In this document: positions 1 to 8,495 of the stretch, in pieces
Numbering within the stretch: the stretch's first letter is position 1
Layout: every line of letters begins with the position of its first letter
Assembly: GCA_017500845.1 (NCBI GenBank)
Contig: JAFVXY010000005.1
Coordinates: 1 to 57,245, forward strand
Source: Clostridia bacterium
Lineage (GTDB): Bacteria; Bacillota; Clostridia; Christensenellales; Pumilibacteraceae
Direction: 5' to 3'
DNA: 57,245 nt
Program-made: the position numbers and the translations under genes
Notes under the pieces: generated by a model
The model's database searches: none
Told to the model about the DNA's origin: nothing
Seen by the model: only the letters and a program-made list of their open reading frames with translations

Positions 1-273
1 GTACACAAAATTCTCGTTTTTTATAAATATTAATTTTAGATTTTTTTCACTTGTTTGCACTTGCCTAATATAGCAAGATTTTCACAAAACTAAGTTATGA
101 CAATTTTTTTAGAATTACAAAAACTCTACTTTTGTGTGCATATTGTGATGGTTTGGTGGCGATAAAAAGCACCTATTTTTACGTCTTTTTACAAAATTTT
201 GCTATATAGAATTGTAGGTTGTGTAATTATATGACCTCCCCCACAACGTATTGTGTGCTACAACAAAAATAGC
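1..273. other. AT-rich intergenic stretch, no gene seen
   Basis: No open frame with a plausible start and ribosome binding site is visible on either strand. The stretch is AT-rich with many stops. It may hold the far end of a regulatory region for a gene outside the window. I recognise no tRNA, riboswitch or repeat here. Confidence 0.6.
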
Positions 274-307
274 AAAAAGCCATCGACACATTGTTCGATG
301 GCTTTTT
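274..307 (-). terminator. Rho-independent terminator after the chromate transporter genes
   Basis: A perfect 8-bp stem (GCCATCGA / TCGATGGC) with an 8-nt loop is flanked by A-runs on one side and T-runs on the other. It can therefore work on both strands. It lies about 40 bp after the stop of the last gene of the minus-strand operon. Confidence 0.85.
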
Positions 308-344
308 GGTAATAAAAAATTAAAATTACAAAAAATATATTAAG

Positions 345-923
345 CTAAAAAATCGTATACGCTACCATACCGAGAGCCGCCGAAATAACGATCATAAGTA
401 TGGGCGAAAGATCCTTTTTCTTCTTGCTAAAACGCTTATATGCCACAGAAAAAACAGCCATAATCACCATAAGCGCAAGTGCTATAAAATCAAACTCTTG
501 TTTTGCTGTGTTGTTATATACGAGCATTGCTCCTGCCGCAAAAATCAAACCTACGACAACGGGCTTAATACCGCTTAAAATCTTTGCAAAAACCTTATTT
601 TGCATAAAGTTTTTTAGAATCGCCGCAACAATCAATATTATTATAAACGACGGTAATACCACGCCAATAGTTGCACATATTGCGCCAAGAATTGCACTGC
701 CGCCGAACCCCTCACCTACCGTGCTACCAACAAAAGTCGCCATATTGACTGCAATCGGACCCGGAGTGGCTTCACTAATGCCAATAAAGTTGTACAACAT
801 CTCCGAATCCATCCAGCCATTGCCCAGAACTTCTTGCTGAATGAGCGGAATCATAGCATAACCGCCACCAAAGGTAAACAGGCCTATCTTAAAGAACGTC
901 CAAAAAAGCTCAAGGAAAATCAT
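345..923 (-). CDS. Chromate transporter, half-size CHR-domain protein
   Basis: A 192-aa membrane protein with one CHR domain. The N-terminal FKIGLFTFGGGYAMIPLI stretch and the EATPGPIAVNMATFVG motif are the two hallmarks of the CHR superfamily. Short-chain CHR proteins work as heterologous pairs, and the partner is the upstream gene, which overlaps this start by 4 bp. The family exports chromate or takes up related oxyanions. In an anaerobe without an obvious chromate challenge the natural substrate is uncertain, so transport is inferred from the family only. About five or six hydrophobic segments are visible. Confidence 0.85.
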   Translation of the reverse strand: MIFLELFWTFFKIGLFTFGGGYAMIPLIQQEVLGNGWMDSEMLYNFIGISEATPGPIAVNMATFVGSTVGEGFGGSAILGAICATIGVVLPSFIIILIVAAILKNFMQNKVFAKILSGIKPVVVGLIFAAGAMLVYNNTAKQEFDFIALALMVIMAVFSVAYKRFSKKKKDLSPILMIVISAALGMVAYTIF

Positions 924-1576
924 ATCTTATCCTCCTCGTCGCTTTGAACGTTATCGTTTATTGCCAAGTCCGCATTGACTTTATCGTCTTCGATCTGATT
1001 TGTTTCGGGCGCATTTACCGTAGACTCTTTTCTTATTAGTCCATAGTAAATATAGCCGAGAACACCGCCCGTCATAATAAGGTATATGCTGGACACCTCG
1101 CTGCCAATAAAATTAAAAGTAACAGTTATCGCAAGAGCAAGCATAAGAACAATTATCGAAAAAGCGTTCTTTTTGATGTTTTTCAACATTTTAACGCCTG
1201 CTCGTATAATAAGAACGGCTATCGCCGCCTGAATACCCTTGAAAGCATTGTTTATAAGCTCAATTTGCAAAAGACTTTCTATAAAAAATGAAATTGCAAA
1301 AATAATTATAAACGACGGCAACACTACGCCAAGCGTAGCAAAAAGCGAGCCGAGAACCCCGGCTCGCTTATAACCTATATAGGTAGCACAATTTATAGCA
1401 ATCGGGCCGGGGGTTGATTCTGCAACAGCAACGATATTTAGAAGTTCGTCACCGCTAATCCAATTCTTTTTCTGTACCGTTTCACTTTGAATCAACGCAA
1501 TCATAGCGTATCCGCCGCCAAAGGTAAACAATCCTATCTTAAAGAACGTAAAAAACAAATTAAGTAGTTTTTTCAT
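920..1576 (-). CDS. Chromate transporter, half-size CHR-domain protein (partner)
   Basis: 218 aa, paralogous to the downstream gene. It shares FKIGLFTFGGGYAM and ESTPGPIAINCATYIG. A hydrophilic, acidic C-terminal tail of about 35 residues distinguishes it. I chose the ATG at 1576 because GGGGGA lies 4 bases upstream; an in-frame GTG further up overlaps that site. It follows the Na/phosphate symporter gene by 25 bp on the same strand, so the three are probably one anion-transport operon. Two single-domain CHR proteins in tandem with inverted topology is the usual arrangement in Firmicutes. Confidence 0.85.
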   Translation of the reverse strand: MKKLLNLFFTFFKIGLFTFGGGYAMIALIQSETVQKKNWISGDELLNIVAVAESTPGPIAINCATYIGYKRAGVLGSLFATLGVVLPSFIIIFAISFFIESLLQIELINNAFKGIQAAIAVLIIRAGVKMLKNIKKNAFSIIVLMLALAITVTFNFIGSEVSSIYLIMTGGVLGYIYYGLIRKESTVNAPETNQIEDDKVNADLAINDNVQSDEEDKI

Positions 1577-1601
1577 CAATTCCCCCACAAGGTAAACAGA
1601 T

Positions 1602-3266
1602 TTAAGCGTTTACTGTCCTTGCTATATTTATAAAGTGGTCGGCAATACGCTCAACGTCTGCGCTAAGTGCAAGATACTGAGCGCCCACTTGCGCGGTGCA
1701 AACGCCATCGCTGAGGCGGCTGACGTGGTTTCTGCCCATTTGGTCGGTAGCCTCGTCCACACATTCCTCGATAAGATACGCCTCGTCGCGTGCAGAAATA
1801 TCATGTTCTCCATACGCTTTTATTACCTTAGCGTACAAATTGCCCATAAGAGTCTTGAGCTCGTCAATTTCCTTCTTCGCTTTGTCCGAGAAGTACATCC
1901 CGACAGAGCTAAGGTTATCTGCGTACTCAACTATATTTTCGGCGTAATCACCTACTCTCTCGATATCAGACACAGTGCGAATTGCACCGGTAAGGAATAC
2001 GCGGTCACGCTCGCTAAGCTCGCATCTGAGAATCTTAACTATAAATGCTACAAGCTCCTTATTAAGGAAGTTAAGCGTTTTTTCATTCTTTCTAAATTCT
2101 TCAATTCTTGTATAATCAAGGGTCTTTATTATATCGCAAGAAATTTCAAAGTTAGTAATTGCGATTTTAGCCATATTGATGATTTCGTTCTTTGTTTGCA
2201 AAACCGCAACGGGCGGAGTTTTAAGCATGTAGTCGTCAACGTAATACAAATGCGGCTCGTCTGACTGCTCGCTTTTTTTGTCGGGCACAATTTTTGTAAC
2301 AAGCTTCACGAGCGCCTCGGTAAACGGAAGTACGATTATTACCGTTGATACGTTGAATATGGTATGGAACATCGAAAGCTGAAGCTGCGTTGCACCCGGG
2401 AACATTATCTCAAACAAATCGCCAAAGTCTATTCCACCGGTAAGACGCATAATAAAACCTAATATCATAAACACAACCACGCCGCTCACATTGAAAATAA
2501 CGTGAATGAGAGCGGTACGCTTAGCATTGCGTCCGCTTGCAAGACCTGCAATAAGAGCCGTTATGCAAGTACCGATGTTAGATCCCATCGTTATATATAT
2601 ACCTTGATTTATGGATATAAGCCCGGTTACTACCATCGTGATTGCCATCGAAGTCATAACCGACGAGCTTTGAATAACGGCCGTAAGCAACATACCGATT
2701 AGCACAAGCAAAAACGGGTTGGTAAATATTGCAAGGAAGCTCTTTACGCTGTCCTGTGCGGCAAAATCACCCATCGAACTGCTCATAAGCGAAAGGCCTA
2801 CGAAAATCATACCGAATCCGGCCAAAAATCCGCCAATCTTTTGCCATTTGTCCCTTTTGGTAAAAAGAACGATAAATGCTCCGATGCCCGCAAGTGTTGC
2901 AAAGATTACCGAGGTCGAAATTTTACTGCCCCCCGACAAGCCAAGTGCAACCAGCTGACCGGTAATGGTCGTACCGATGTTTGCACCAAAGATTACGGCA
3001 GCCGCTTGCACGAGCGACATTATTCCCGCATTAACAAAACCGATTGTCATAACGGACGTCGCGCTCGAGCTTTGAATTACAGCGGTTGCAACAGTACCTA
3101 CACCAACGCCAAGAAGTTTGCTGTTGGACGTTTTTGCGAACAACGCCTTCATTCTTTTGCTACCAAGTGACTCAAGATTGGAACTCATCATGTTGCAGGC
3201 AATAAGGAACACACCGACGCCCGCAATTAACGAAAGCAACGACTTGATTATATCATAAATTTCCAT
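1602..3266 (-). CDS. Na/Pi cotransporter family protein with PhoU-like tail
   Basis: 554 aa. The membrane part (about residues 1-330) contains the two inverted-repeat signatures VIQSSSATSVM and VIQSSSVMTSM, typical of NptA/SLC34-type sodium-phosphate symporters. The cytoplasmic C-terminal part (about 350-554) is helical and resembles PhoU. It is predicted to import phosphate using the sodium gradient, with the PhoU-like part possibly controlling activity. It is the first gene of an operon with two chromate transporter halves. An AAGGATGG ribosome binding site precedes ATG 3266. There is a promoter about 110 bp upstream, so the transcript has a long leader. Confidence 0.88.
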   Translation of the reverse strand: MEIYDIIKSLLSLIAGVGVFLIACNMMSSNLESLGSKRMKALFAKTSNSKLLGVGVGTVATAVIQSSSATSVMTIGFVNAGIMSLVQAAAVIFGANIGTTITGQLVALGLSGGSKISTSVIFATLAGIGAFIVLFTKRDKWQKIGGFLAGFGMIFVGLSLMSSSMGDFAAQDSVKSFLAIFTNPFLLVLIGMLLTAVIQSSSVMTSMAITMVVTGLISINQGIYITMGSNIGTCITALIAGLASGRNAKRTALIHVIFNVSGVVVFMILGFIMRLTGGIDFGDLFEIMFPGATQLQLSMFHTIFNVSTVIIVLPFTEALVKLVTKIVPDKKSEQSDEPHLYYVDDYMLKTPPVAVLQTKNEIINMAKIAITNFEISCDIIKTLDYTRIEEFRKNEKTLNFLNKELVAFIVKILRCELSERDRVFLTGAIRTVSDIERVGDYAENIVEYADNLSSVGMYFSDKAKKEIDELKTLMGNLYAKVIKAYGEHDISARDEAYLIEECVDEATDQMGRNHVSRLSDGVCTAQVGAQYLALSADVERIADHFINIARTVNA

Positions 3267-3373
3267 CTGCTTACCATCCTTAGTTTCGTAAAATTAAGAT
3301 ATAGTTTTGTATCAATTTGCCACTTTTTTTCTTAGTAAAGGTAACATAATTTGGTAAAAGCCCAACCTTCACC
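3267..3373 (-). other. Long 5' leader of the Na/Pi symporter operon
   Basis: About 105 nt separate the predicted transcription start from ATG 3266. I see only a short imperfect hairpin (GGTGAAG / CTTTTACC) and no run of U. I do not recognise a riboswitch class. Confidence 0.4.
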
Positions 3374-3380
3374 AATAACG

Positions 3381-3409
3381 ATTGTATCATAGTATTTTTT
3401 CACCGTCAA
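3381..3409 (-). promoter_or_regulatory. Sigma-A promoter of the Na/Pi symporter operon
   Basis: Read on the minus strand: TTGACG, 17-bp spacer, TACAAT. Predicted start of transcription is near 3374. Confidence 0.75.
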
Positions 3410-3505
3410 CCGTTTTGCTATGCTATAAATAAAAATATTTTTTATAAGTTTGCACACACCTTATTTTGATACGCAATAGCCTTTTTGTCCCATAAAAACG
3501 CTAAC

Positions 3506-3542
3506 AAAAATCCCCAACGGAATATTCCATCGGGGACTTTTT
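3506..3542 (-). terminator. Terminator after the 2-oxoacid oxidoreductase operon
   Basis: A long imperfect hairpin (TCCCCGATGGAA / TTCCGTTGGGGA on the minus strand) is followed by TTTTTG, and starts about 38 bp after the gamma-subunit stop codon. Confidence 0.8.
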
Positions 3543-3579
3543 AGATTAAAAACTATATTTTGAAGCGTTTAGCAAAAGC

Positions 3580-4119
3580 TTACTTCAAAAGATCCTTCAT
3601 GTAAGCAATACCTGCCTTGAGGCATTCGATATTGGAAGGAATTACCTTCGGCTTGCTCTCAAATACGTGCTCTACCGCGTGGATAGCAGCCTCTTCGGAA
3701 ATGTCACCGAAGATGGGAAGCAAAATGCCAAGCATATAAACGTTTGCACCGCGCTTATTGATTGCGGAAGCCAAGGTGTCTACAGGGATTTCGTACAGCT
3801 TAACGTCCTTACGGGTTGTCTTTTTGTGTACGATATCCGAATTGGTGATAATGATTCCGCCTTCCTTTACAGCGCCCTCAAACTTGTCAAGCGAAGGCTC
3901 GTTGAAAGCAATCAAGATATCCGGATGGTCGATTACGGGAGCCGCAATTTCATCAGCCGAATAGATTACCGAGCAGCTAGCCGTACCGCCACGCATTTCG
4001 GGACCGTACGAAGGAAGCCACGAGGTGTTAAGATTTTGTGCAATAGCCGAGTACGAAATAAACTTACCAAGGGACAATACGCCCTGACCGCCGAAGCCGC
4101 TAATAGTAATTTTCTGCAT
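3580..4119 (-). CDS. 2-oxoacid:ferredoxin oxidoreductase, gamma subunit
   Basis: 179 aa. The N-terminal ISGFGGQGVLSLGK loop and the GPEMRGGTASC motif identify the gamma domain of pyruvate/2-oxoacid:ferredoxin oxidoreductases, which contacts CoA and the alpha subunit. Start ATG 4119 is preceded by a strong GGAGGAG site; the longer open frame overlaps the beta gene and is unlikely to be used. It is last in a four-gene operon (ferredoxin, alpha, beta, gamma). The complex oxidatively decarboxylates a 2-oxoacid to acyl-CoA and reduces ferredoxin. The branched-chain type (Vor) is suggested by the alpha subunit, but 2-oxoglutarate is possible. Confidence 0.88.
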   Translation of the reverse strand: MQKITISGFGGQGVLSLGKFISYSAIAQNLNTSWLPSYGPEMRGGTASCSVIYSADEIAAPVIDHPDILIAFNEPSLDKFEGAVKEGGIIITNSDIVHKKTTRKDVKLYEIPVDTLASAINKRGANVYMLGILLPIFGDISEEAAIHAVEHVFESKPKVIPSNIECLKAGIAYMKDLLK

Positions 4120-4120
4120 A

Positions 4121-4874
4121 TTATTTCTCCTCCTTCGTGATATCTTTGAATACGCCGAGCGGATAGAACTCGCAAGCCTTTTCTTTAACAAACTTCATGG
4201 ACTCAAGAGCGGTCATATGATAGTTGGTCGGGCAGTTTGCAACTACCTCAATGAAAGAAAGTCCCTTCTTTTCCATCTGCATCTGGAATGCCTTCTTGAT
4301 AGCAGCCTTAGCCTTATTTACGTGCGGTACATCGTATACCGAAACGCGCTCGATATAAGCGGGACCGGTGAGGGTTGCAAGCATTTCTGCCATGCGAACG
4401 GGGTTACCGTTAACCTTGGGGTCACGGCCGTATACGCAGGTCGTAGCCTTTTCGCCAGGCATGGTGGTCGGTGCCATCTGACCACCGGTCATACCGTAGA
4501 TACCGTTGTTGATGAAGATGATGGTGATATTCTCGCCACGCATGCAAGCGTGAACGGTTTCTGCCATACCAATGGAAGCAAGGTCACCGTCGCCCTGATA
4601 GGTGAAAATCATATTCTCGGGATTAACTACTCTGCGAATTGCACTTGCAACTGCGGGTGCTCTACCGTGAGCAGCCTCAAGCACGTCACACTTGAAATAG
4701 TTATAACCAAATTACCGAGCAACCTACGGGAACAACACCGATAGCTCCGTCTACCTTGCCGAGCTCTTCAAGAACCTCGGCAACCAATTTATGTACAATA
4801 CCGTGAGCACAACCCGGGCAATAGTGCAAGGGCGTGTCAGTAAGCATCTTAGGCTTATCAGCAACAATTTTCAT
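4121..4874 (-). CDS. 2-oxoacid:ferredoxin oxidoreductase, beta (TPP) subunit, frameshifted
   Basis: Start ATG 4874 follows GGAGGG. The first part reads in one frame to the conserved PVGCSV motif, including HYCPGCAHG. It then hits a stop (about 4703-4705), and the protein continues in another frame as FGYNYFKCDVLEAAHGRAP to the normal end. Removing one base around 4709-4714 gives an intact protein of about 250 aa, the usual length. The TPP-binding segment GDGDLASIG with NNGIYGMTGGQ is intact. The operon is otherwise complete, so I favour a base-calling or assembly error in the short AAA/TT tract. A real null mutation cannot be excluded. If real, only the C-terminal piece from about 4684 could be translated separately. 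Confidence 0.85.
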
Positions 4875-4875
4875 A

Positions 4876-5931
4876 TTATTTACCCTCCTTTACATACTTA
4901 ACGAGGTCACCGGGCATCATTACGCTACCGCCGGAACGACCGTAGAACTCAACGGGCTTAAGACCGTTAACCGAAAGACGAACGTCCTCCACCATCTGAC
5001 CCATGCTCAACTCTACTGTGATGAACTTCTTTACGCAGTCCTTCTTAGCAGCTTCAGCGATGTTGTTGGTGGGATACGGATAAAGGGTGATCGGACGGAT
5101 AAGACCTGCCTTGATGCCCTGAGCGCGAAGCTCAACAACCGCAGCCTTGCAGATACGAGCAACCGAGCCGTATGCTACGAACACGATTTCTGCATCGTCA
5201 AGCATATAATCGTCGCACTTTGTTTCGTTCTTAGTGATTTCTTCGTACTTTTTGAACAAACGAATGTTAAATGCCTCGTTTTCTTCGGGCTCGATACGAA
5301 GCGAGTTGATGATTCTGGGAACACCGTCGCTATGTCCGCAAGCAGCCCAATCGTTCTTGTCGGGCAAGGTGCTAAGATCGCGCATGGGCGGAATTTCTGC
5401 CGGCTCCATCATCTGACCAAGCATACCGTCACCGATAATCATAACGGGGGTACGATACTTATCTGCAACGTCAAATGCACTGTATGTAATGTCTACGAAC
5501 TCCTGAATGGAGCTGGGTGCGTAAACGATGGGATGATAGTCACCGTGTCCACCACCCTTGGTTGCCTGGAAGTAGTCACCCTGTGCAGGCTGGATACCGC
5601 CAAGACCCGGGCCCGAACGCATAATGTTTACGATTACGCACGGAAGCTCCGCACCTGCGATATAGCTCATACCTTCCTGCTTAAGGCTGATTCCCGGGCT
5701 GGAGGAGCTGGTCATGCATCTTGCGCCTGCGCCTGCTGCACCGTAAACCATGTTGATTGCCGAAACTTCGCTTTCTGCCTGAATAAAGGCACCGCCAACC
5801 TCGGGCAATCTCCACGACAAATATTCGGGTATTTCATTCTGAGGCGTGATGGGATAGCCGAAGAAATATCTGCAACCTGCCGCAACAGCAGCCTCTGCTA
5901 TAGCCTCATTACCTTTCCAAAGTTTTTTCAT
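4876..5931 (-). CDS. vorB: 2-oxoacid:ferredoxin oxidoreductase, alpha subunit (VorB-like)
   Basis: 351 aa. It has the pyrimidine-binding domain with GYPITPQNEIPEY, followed by ESEVSAINMVYGAAGAG and the SSSSPGISL motif, as in VorB-type alpha subunits (3-methyl-2-oxobutanoate or broad 2-oxoacid:ferredoxin oxidoreductases). The C-terminal domain II carries a GSVAR motif and an LYP segment. With the beta and gamma subunits and the small ferredoxin it makes acyl-CoA and reduced ferredoxin. The length matches the VorB group, which is shorter than KorA proteins carrying a fused gamma domain. The substrate cannot be fixed from sequence alone. Confidence 0.85.
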   Translation of the reverse strand: MKKLWKGNEAIAEAAVAAGCRYFFGYPITPQNEIPEYLSWRLPEVGGAFIQAESEVSAINMVYGAAGAGARCMTSSSSPGISLKQEGMSYIAGAELPCVIVNIMRSGPGLGGIQPAQGDYFQATKGGGHGDYHPIVYAPSSIQEFVDITYSAFDVADKYRTPVMIIGDGMLGQMMEPAEIPPMRDLSTLPDKNDWAACGHSDGVPRIINSLRIEPEENEAFNIRLFKKYEEITKNETKCDDYMLDDAEIVFVAYGSVARICKAAVVELRAQGIKAGLIRPITLYPYPTNNIAEAAKKDCVKKFITVELSMGQMVEDVRLSVNGLKPVEFYGRSGGSVMMPGDLVKYVKEGK

Positions 5932-5951
5932 AATAATCCTCCCAAAAAGTC

Positions 5952-6164
5952 TTAGTCACGATAAACGGTGATAACGCTATCGGGACACATAATGGCGCAA
6001 CTTGCGCAACCTATACACGAGTCCATATCAGTACACTCTACAACTTCATAACCTTTTGCATTAGTTCTTTTGGAAATCTGCAAAATCTTTTTCGGACAAG
6101 CGTTGACGCACAAGCTACAACCTTTACAATAGGCTTCGCGGAATTCAACCTTACCTTTTGCCAT
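5952..6164 (-). CDS. 2[4Fe-4S] ferredoxin-like delta subunit
   Basis: 70 aa with two CxxCxxCxxxCP clusters: CKGCSLCVNACP and CIGCASCAIMCP. It is the electron-transfer subunit of the downstream oxidoreductase and the first gene of that operon. I chose ATG 6164 because AGGAGGG lies 10 bases upstream; a TTG two codons earlier would touch the binding site. Confidence 0.9.
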   Translation of the reverse strand: MAKGKVEFREAYCKGCSLCVNACPKKILQISKRTNAKGYEVVECTDMDSCIGCASCAIMCPDSVITVYRD

Positions 6165-6201
6165 AAACAAACAACCCTCCTAAATAAATATAAAATACGG
6201 T

Positions 6202-7008
6202 TTATCCGTTATTTTTTCTTGCCATATAAAACATATATTGCTGAGCAAGTCCTGCAAGCGCTCCATAACGCTTTAGATAGTGGCTGCGAACCTTGCCGGG
6301 CGTGTCAAGCTCCACGCTTGAACACACCTTGAATATCCACGTGTCCACGGGGAAGCAATCCCATCGTCTAAGCCCAAAGAGCAATATACAATCTGCGACC
6401 TTAGGTCCAACACCCGGAAGCTGCAAAAGCATCTTGCTTGCGTCAGCCGTGTCAGCCGCTTTTACCCTTTGCAAAAAATCGGTTTGAGCAAGTATTTGTG
6501 CCGATTTTTGCAGGTACGTATCTCTAAAACCTGCGCCAAGCGACCTGAATTCCTCTTTGGTTACAGACACTAATCTGTCGGGCGACGGAAAGGCGTAATA
6601 GCCGTCCATTTGCTCGCCAAACGATACGCAAAGCCTATTGATGATACTCTTAATTCGAGGTATGTTATTGTTTGCCGAAATGATAAAGCTGATTATCATC
6701 TCGAACAAATCCTGCCTTAGTATCCTTATTCCCTTACCGACTTTTATGCTCTCGATCAGCTCGTCAAACTTGCTAAGCGAAGCCATAAACTTATCGTAGT
6801 CGGTATCAAGGTCGAAATAAGAAGCAAAGAATTTTGGGCTATCTGTCACTATTTTATTGCCGCTTGCAATGCATTTATGCCCGAGCGCAAAAACCTCGTA
6901 TGCGCCATCCTCTTTCTTAAAGCGAAAGGTTTGACCGCACGTAAGAATTGCCTCGAAATCAAGCGGAAACTCAGTTGTGATTGTGTTGCCCTCAATAACG
7001 TACTTCAT
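6202..7008 (-). CDS. 8-oxoguanine DNA glycosylase/AP lyase, OGG1 type
   Basis: 268 aa. It has an N-terminal beta domain with CGQTFRF, then a helix-hairpin-helix (LPGVGPKVADC) carrying the Schiff-base lysine. A PVDTW segment follows that supplies the catalytic aspartate, as in human OGG1. It is predicted to remove 8-oxoguanine from DNA and nick the abasic site. No Shine-Dalgarno sequence is seen close to ATG 7008; a weak -10-like CACAAT ends 7 bases before it, so this could be another leaderless start. The ferredoxin gene follows after 37 bp with only a weak hairpin between. Confidence 0.85.
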   Translation of the reverse strand: MKYVIEGNTITTEFPLDFEAILTCGQTFRFKKEDGAYEVFALGHKCIASGNKIVTDSPKFFASYFDLDTDYDKFMASLSKFDELIESIKVGKGIRILRQDLFEMIISFIISANNNIPRIKSIINRLCVSFGEQMDGYYAFPSPDRLVSVTKEEFRSLGAGFRDTYLQKSAQILAQTDFLQRVKAADTADASKMLLQLPGVGPKVADCILLFGLRRWDCFPVDTWIFKVCSSVELDTPGKVRSHYLKRYGALAGLAQQYMFYMARKNNG

Positions 7009-7065
7009 AAAATATATTGTGCCACCAACAACATTCGAGCAAAAATTTTACCAAAAGTTGTCAGC

Positions 7066-7088
7066 AAAAAGGGGGAATACTCCCCCTT
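7066..7088 (-). terminator. Terminator after rpmA
   Basis: On the minus strand, GGGGGAGTATTCCCCC is followed by TTTTTGC, just after the rpmA stop codon. It closes the rplU-prp-rpmA transcript. Confidence 0.85.
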
Positions 7089-7096
7089 ATCGTCAA

Positions 7097-7372
7097 TTAA
7101 GCAACAGGATAAATGCTGACTTGCTTTTTATTCCTGCACATTTCAAATTTTACAACGCCCGTAACGAGTGCGTACAAGGTATCATCGCTACCTCTGCCTA
7201 CGTTGTTACCGGGGTGGAATTTGGTGCCTCTTTGTCTAATCAAAATGCTGCCTGCGTGTACGAGCTGGCCGTCACCTGCTTTGACACCGAGTCTTTGCGC
7301 TGCCGAGTCACGGCCGTTCTTGGTCGAGCCGCCGCCCTTCTTGTGCGCGAAAAGCTGAATATTAATAAACAT
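7097..7372 (-). CDS. rpmA: 50S ribosomal protein L27
   Basis: 91 aa. It starts with the Firmicutes-type extension [16 protein letters not shown], which the neighbouring protease Prp removes after the QLF motif to expose the functional N-terminus near the peptidyl-transferase centre. The core with [12 protein letters not shown] and [10 protein letters not shown] is canonical. Third gene of the rplU-prp-rpmA operon. Confidence 0.97.
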   Translation of the reverse strand: MFINIQLFAHKKGGGSTKNGRDSAAQRLGVKAGDGQLVHAGSILIRQRGTKFHPGNNVGRGSDDTLYALVTGVVKFEMCRNKKQVSIYPVA

Positions 7373-7403
7373 TTGTCTTTACCTCCTAATCAGTACGCCT
7401 AAA

Positions 7404-7730
7404 CTATACAAGTTTAAGCTCGATAAAATCCGAATACGATACGTATAAATCAGATATTCCAAGAAGCATTGTGTCGAGAATCATATCTGCATCGCGTCTT
7501 GTCTGATCGGAGAGGTCGGGGAGAGAAAACTCCAAAAATCCGTCCTCGTCACAACGACTAAACCTTACGGCAACGCCGGCAACCTGCATAAGTCCCAAAA
7601 GTGCGGTTTGGATTATGCTGCTTAATGCGGCACAAACAATATCCTCACCCTCAACGCCATAGCCCGTGTGGCCGTCTGCGCTAAGCGAAACTATATGCCC
7701 TTGCTTTCGTACAATCTCGACTACCGTCAT
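7404..7730 (-). CDS. prp: Ribosomal-processing cysteine protease Prp
   Basis: 108 aa, the usual length. It has the catalytic His in the GHTGY motif and the catalytic Cys in EDIVCAALS. Prp cleaves the N-terminal extension of L27, and it sits between rplU and rpmA as in other Firmicutes. The extended L27 in the same operon supports the call. Confidence 0.95.
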   Translation of the reverse strand: MTVVEIVRKQGHIVSLSADGHTGYGVEGEDIVCAALSSIIQTALLGLMQVAGVAVRFSRCDEDGFLEFSLPDLSDQTRRDADMILDTMLLGISDLYVSYSDFIELKLV

Positions 7731-7732
7731 AC

Positions 7733-8020
7733 TTAGATGGAAAGAATCTTAATACGAGTAAACGGCTGTCTGTGTCCTTGCTTTTTACGAATGTTCTTCT
7801 TCGCCTTATACTTGTACACGGTGATCTTTTTGCCTCTACCGTGAGCGAGAACCTCCGCATTTACAACTCCGCTTTCGGTCGAAACTGCTTCGCCGTCTAC
7901 CTTAAGGATCGACTTAAGCTCCACCTTTGCGCCAACCTCGAGATCAAGCTTTTCTACTTCAATTTCTTCGCCTTCGCTGACTCTGAACTGCTTGCCGCCG
8001 GAAATTACAACTGCATACAT
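7733..8020 (-). CDS. rplU: 50S ribosomal protein L21
   Basis: 95 aa, with MYAVVISGGKQFRVSEG at the start and the GHRQPFTRIKI C-terminus typical of L21. First gene of rplU-prp-rpmA. A GGAGGUG binding site precedes the ATG and is part of the structured leader that is expected to give autoregulation. Confidence 0.96.
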   Translation of the reverse strand: MYAVVISGGKQFRVSEGEEIEVEKLDLEVGAKVELKSILKVDGEAVSTESGVVNAEVLAHGRGKKITVYKYKAKKNIRKKQGHRQPFTRIKILSI

Positions 8021-8101
8021 TTTTATAGCACCTCCTCAATGATGTCTCCGTTGGATCGGGTACTGCTTACAGCAGGTTTGTCACCCTGCCCAAACGGCTC
8101 A
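8021..8101 (-). ncRNA. L21 (rplU) leader RNA
   Basis: The roughly 80-nt transcribed leader folds into an outer stem (CCGTTTGG with CCAACGG, one bulge) that encloses a hairpin GCAGG/CCTGC. The rplU ribosome binding site lies just downstream. Position and shape fit the known L21 leader family, thought to let ribosomal protein repress its own operon. I have not run a covariance model. Confidence 0.7.
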
Positions 8102-8107
8102 ATATAG

Positions 8108-8136
8108 ATTATATTATAATAAAAAACGAAAGTCAA
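8108..8136 (-). promoter_or_regulatory. Sigma-A promoter of rplU-prp-rpmA
   Basis: Minus strand TTGACT, 17-bp spacer, TATAAT. The -35 box lies inside the right arm of the terminator of the upstream lgt operon, and the terminator's T-run forms part of the spacer. Confidence 0.88.
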
Positions 8137-8159
8137 GTATTTTTCTGCACTTTCGTTTT
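8123..8159 (-). terminator. Terminator of the lgt-to-InlB-repeat operon, overlapping the rplU promoter
   Basis: A perfect 11-bp inverted repeat (AAAACGAAAGT / ACTTTCGTTTT) with a 15-nt loop, then TTTTTT on the minus strand. It starts 16 bp after the last stop codon of the operon. Confidence 0.8.
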
Positions 8160-8174
8160 GGGTTATAAATTTTT

Positions 8175-8495
8175 TTATTCGTTTTTCCATCTTGCAAATA
8201 GACTTAGGTCGCTGTCGACAGGTACCGAGAAGTCATATTCCTCTCCGCTTTCAGTAACCCAACAGTCGAACGTCCTTTCTCCAGCCACGTCAGCATCCGG
8301 CGTAAAACGAGGTGCTGTAGTCCCCTCCTTCACCGTAACCGTGCCTACCAATCTCGTGCCGTCATAAAATTTGAGTGTATATTCCTCGTGTTCACACTTT
8401 TTGGCTATCCAAAATATTCCAAAAAAGAAGGCAACAATCAGCACAACCGAAACGGCCGCAATCAATCTATCTTTTGTTACTCTCGATATTTTCAT
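8175..8495 (-). CDS. Small membrane-anchored protein with one InlB/Flg_new-like repeat
   Basis: 106 aa: one N-terminal transmembrane segment (about residues 12-30), then a single beta-rich repeat. The repeat has LKFYDGT, a GTTAPRF turn, FDCWVTE and SLFARW, resembling the Listeria-Bacteroides (InlB B) repeat. The domain probably faces outside. Its start overlaps the stop of the DivIVA-like gene by 4 bp and GGGGGA precedes it. Function unknown; cell-surface binding or envelope scaffolding is an inference. Confidence 0.7.
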   Translation of the reverse strand: MKISRVTKDRLIAAVSVVLIVAFFFGIFWIAKKCEHEEYTLKFYDGTRLVGTVTVKEGTTAPRFTPDADVAGERTFDCWVTESGEEYDFSVPVDSDLSLFARWKNE

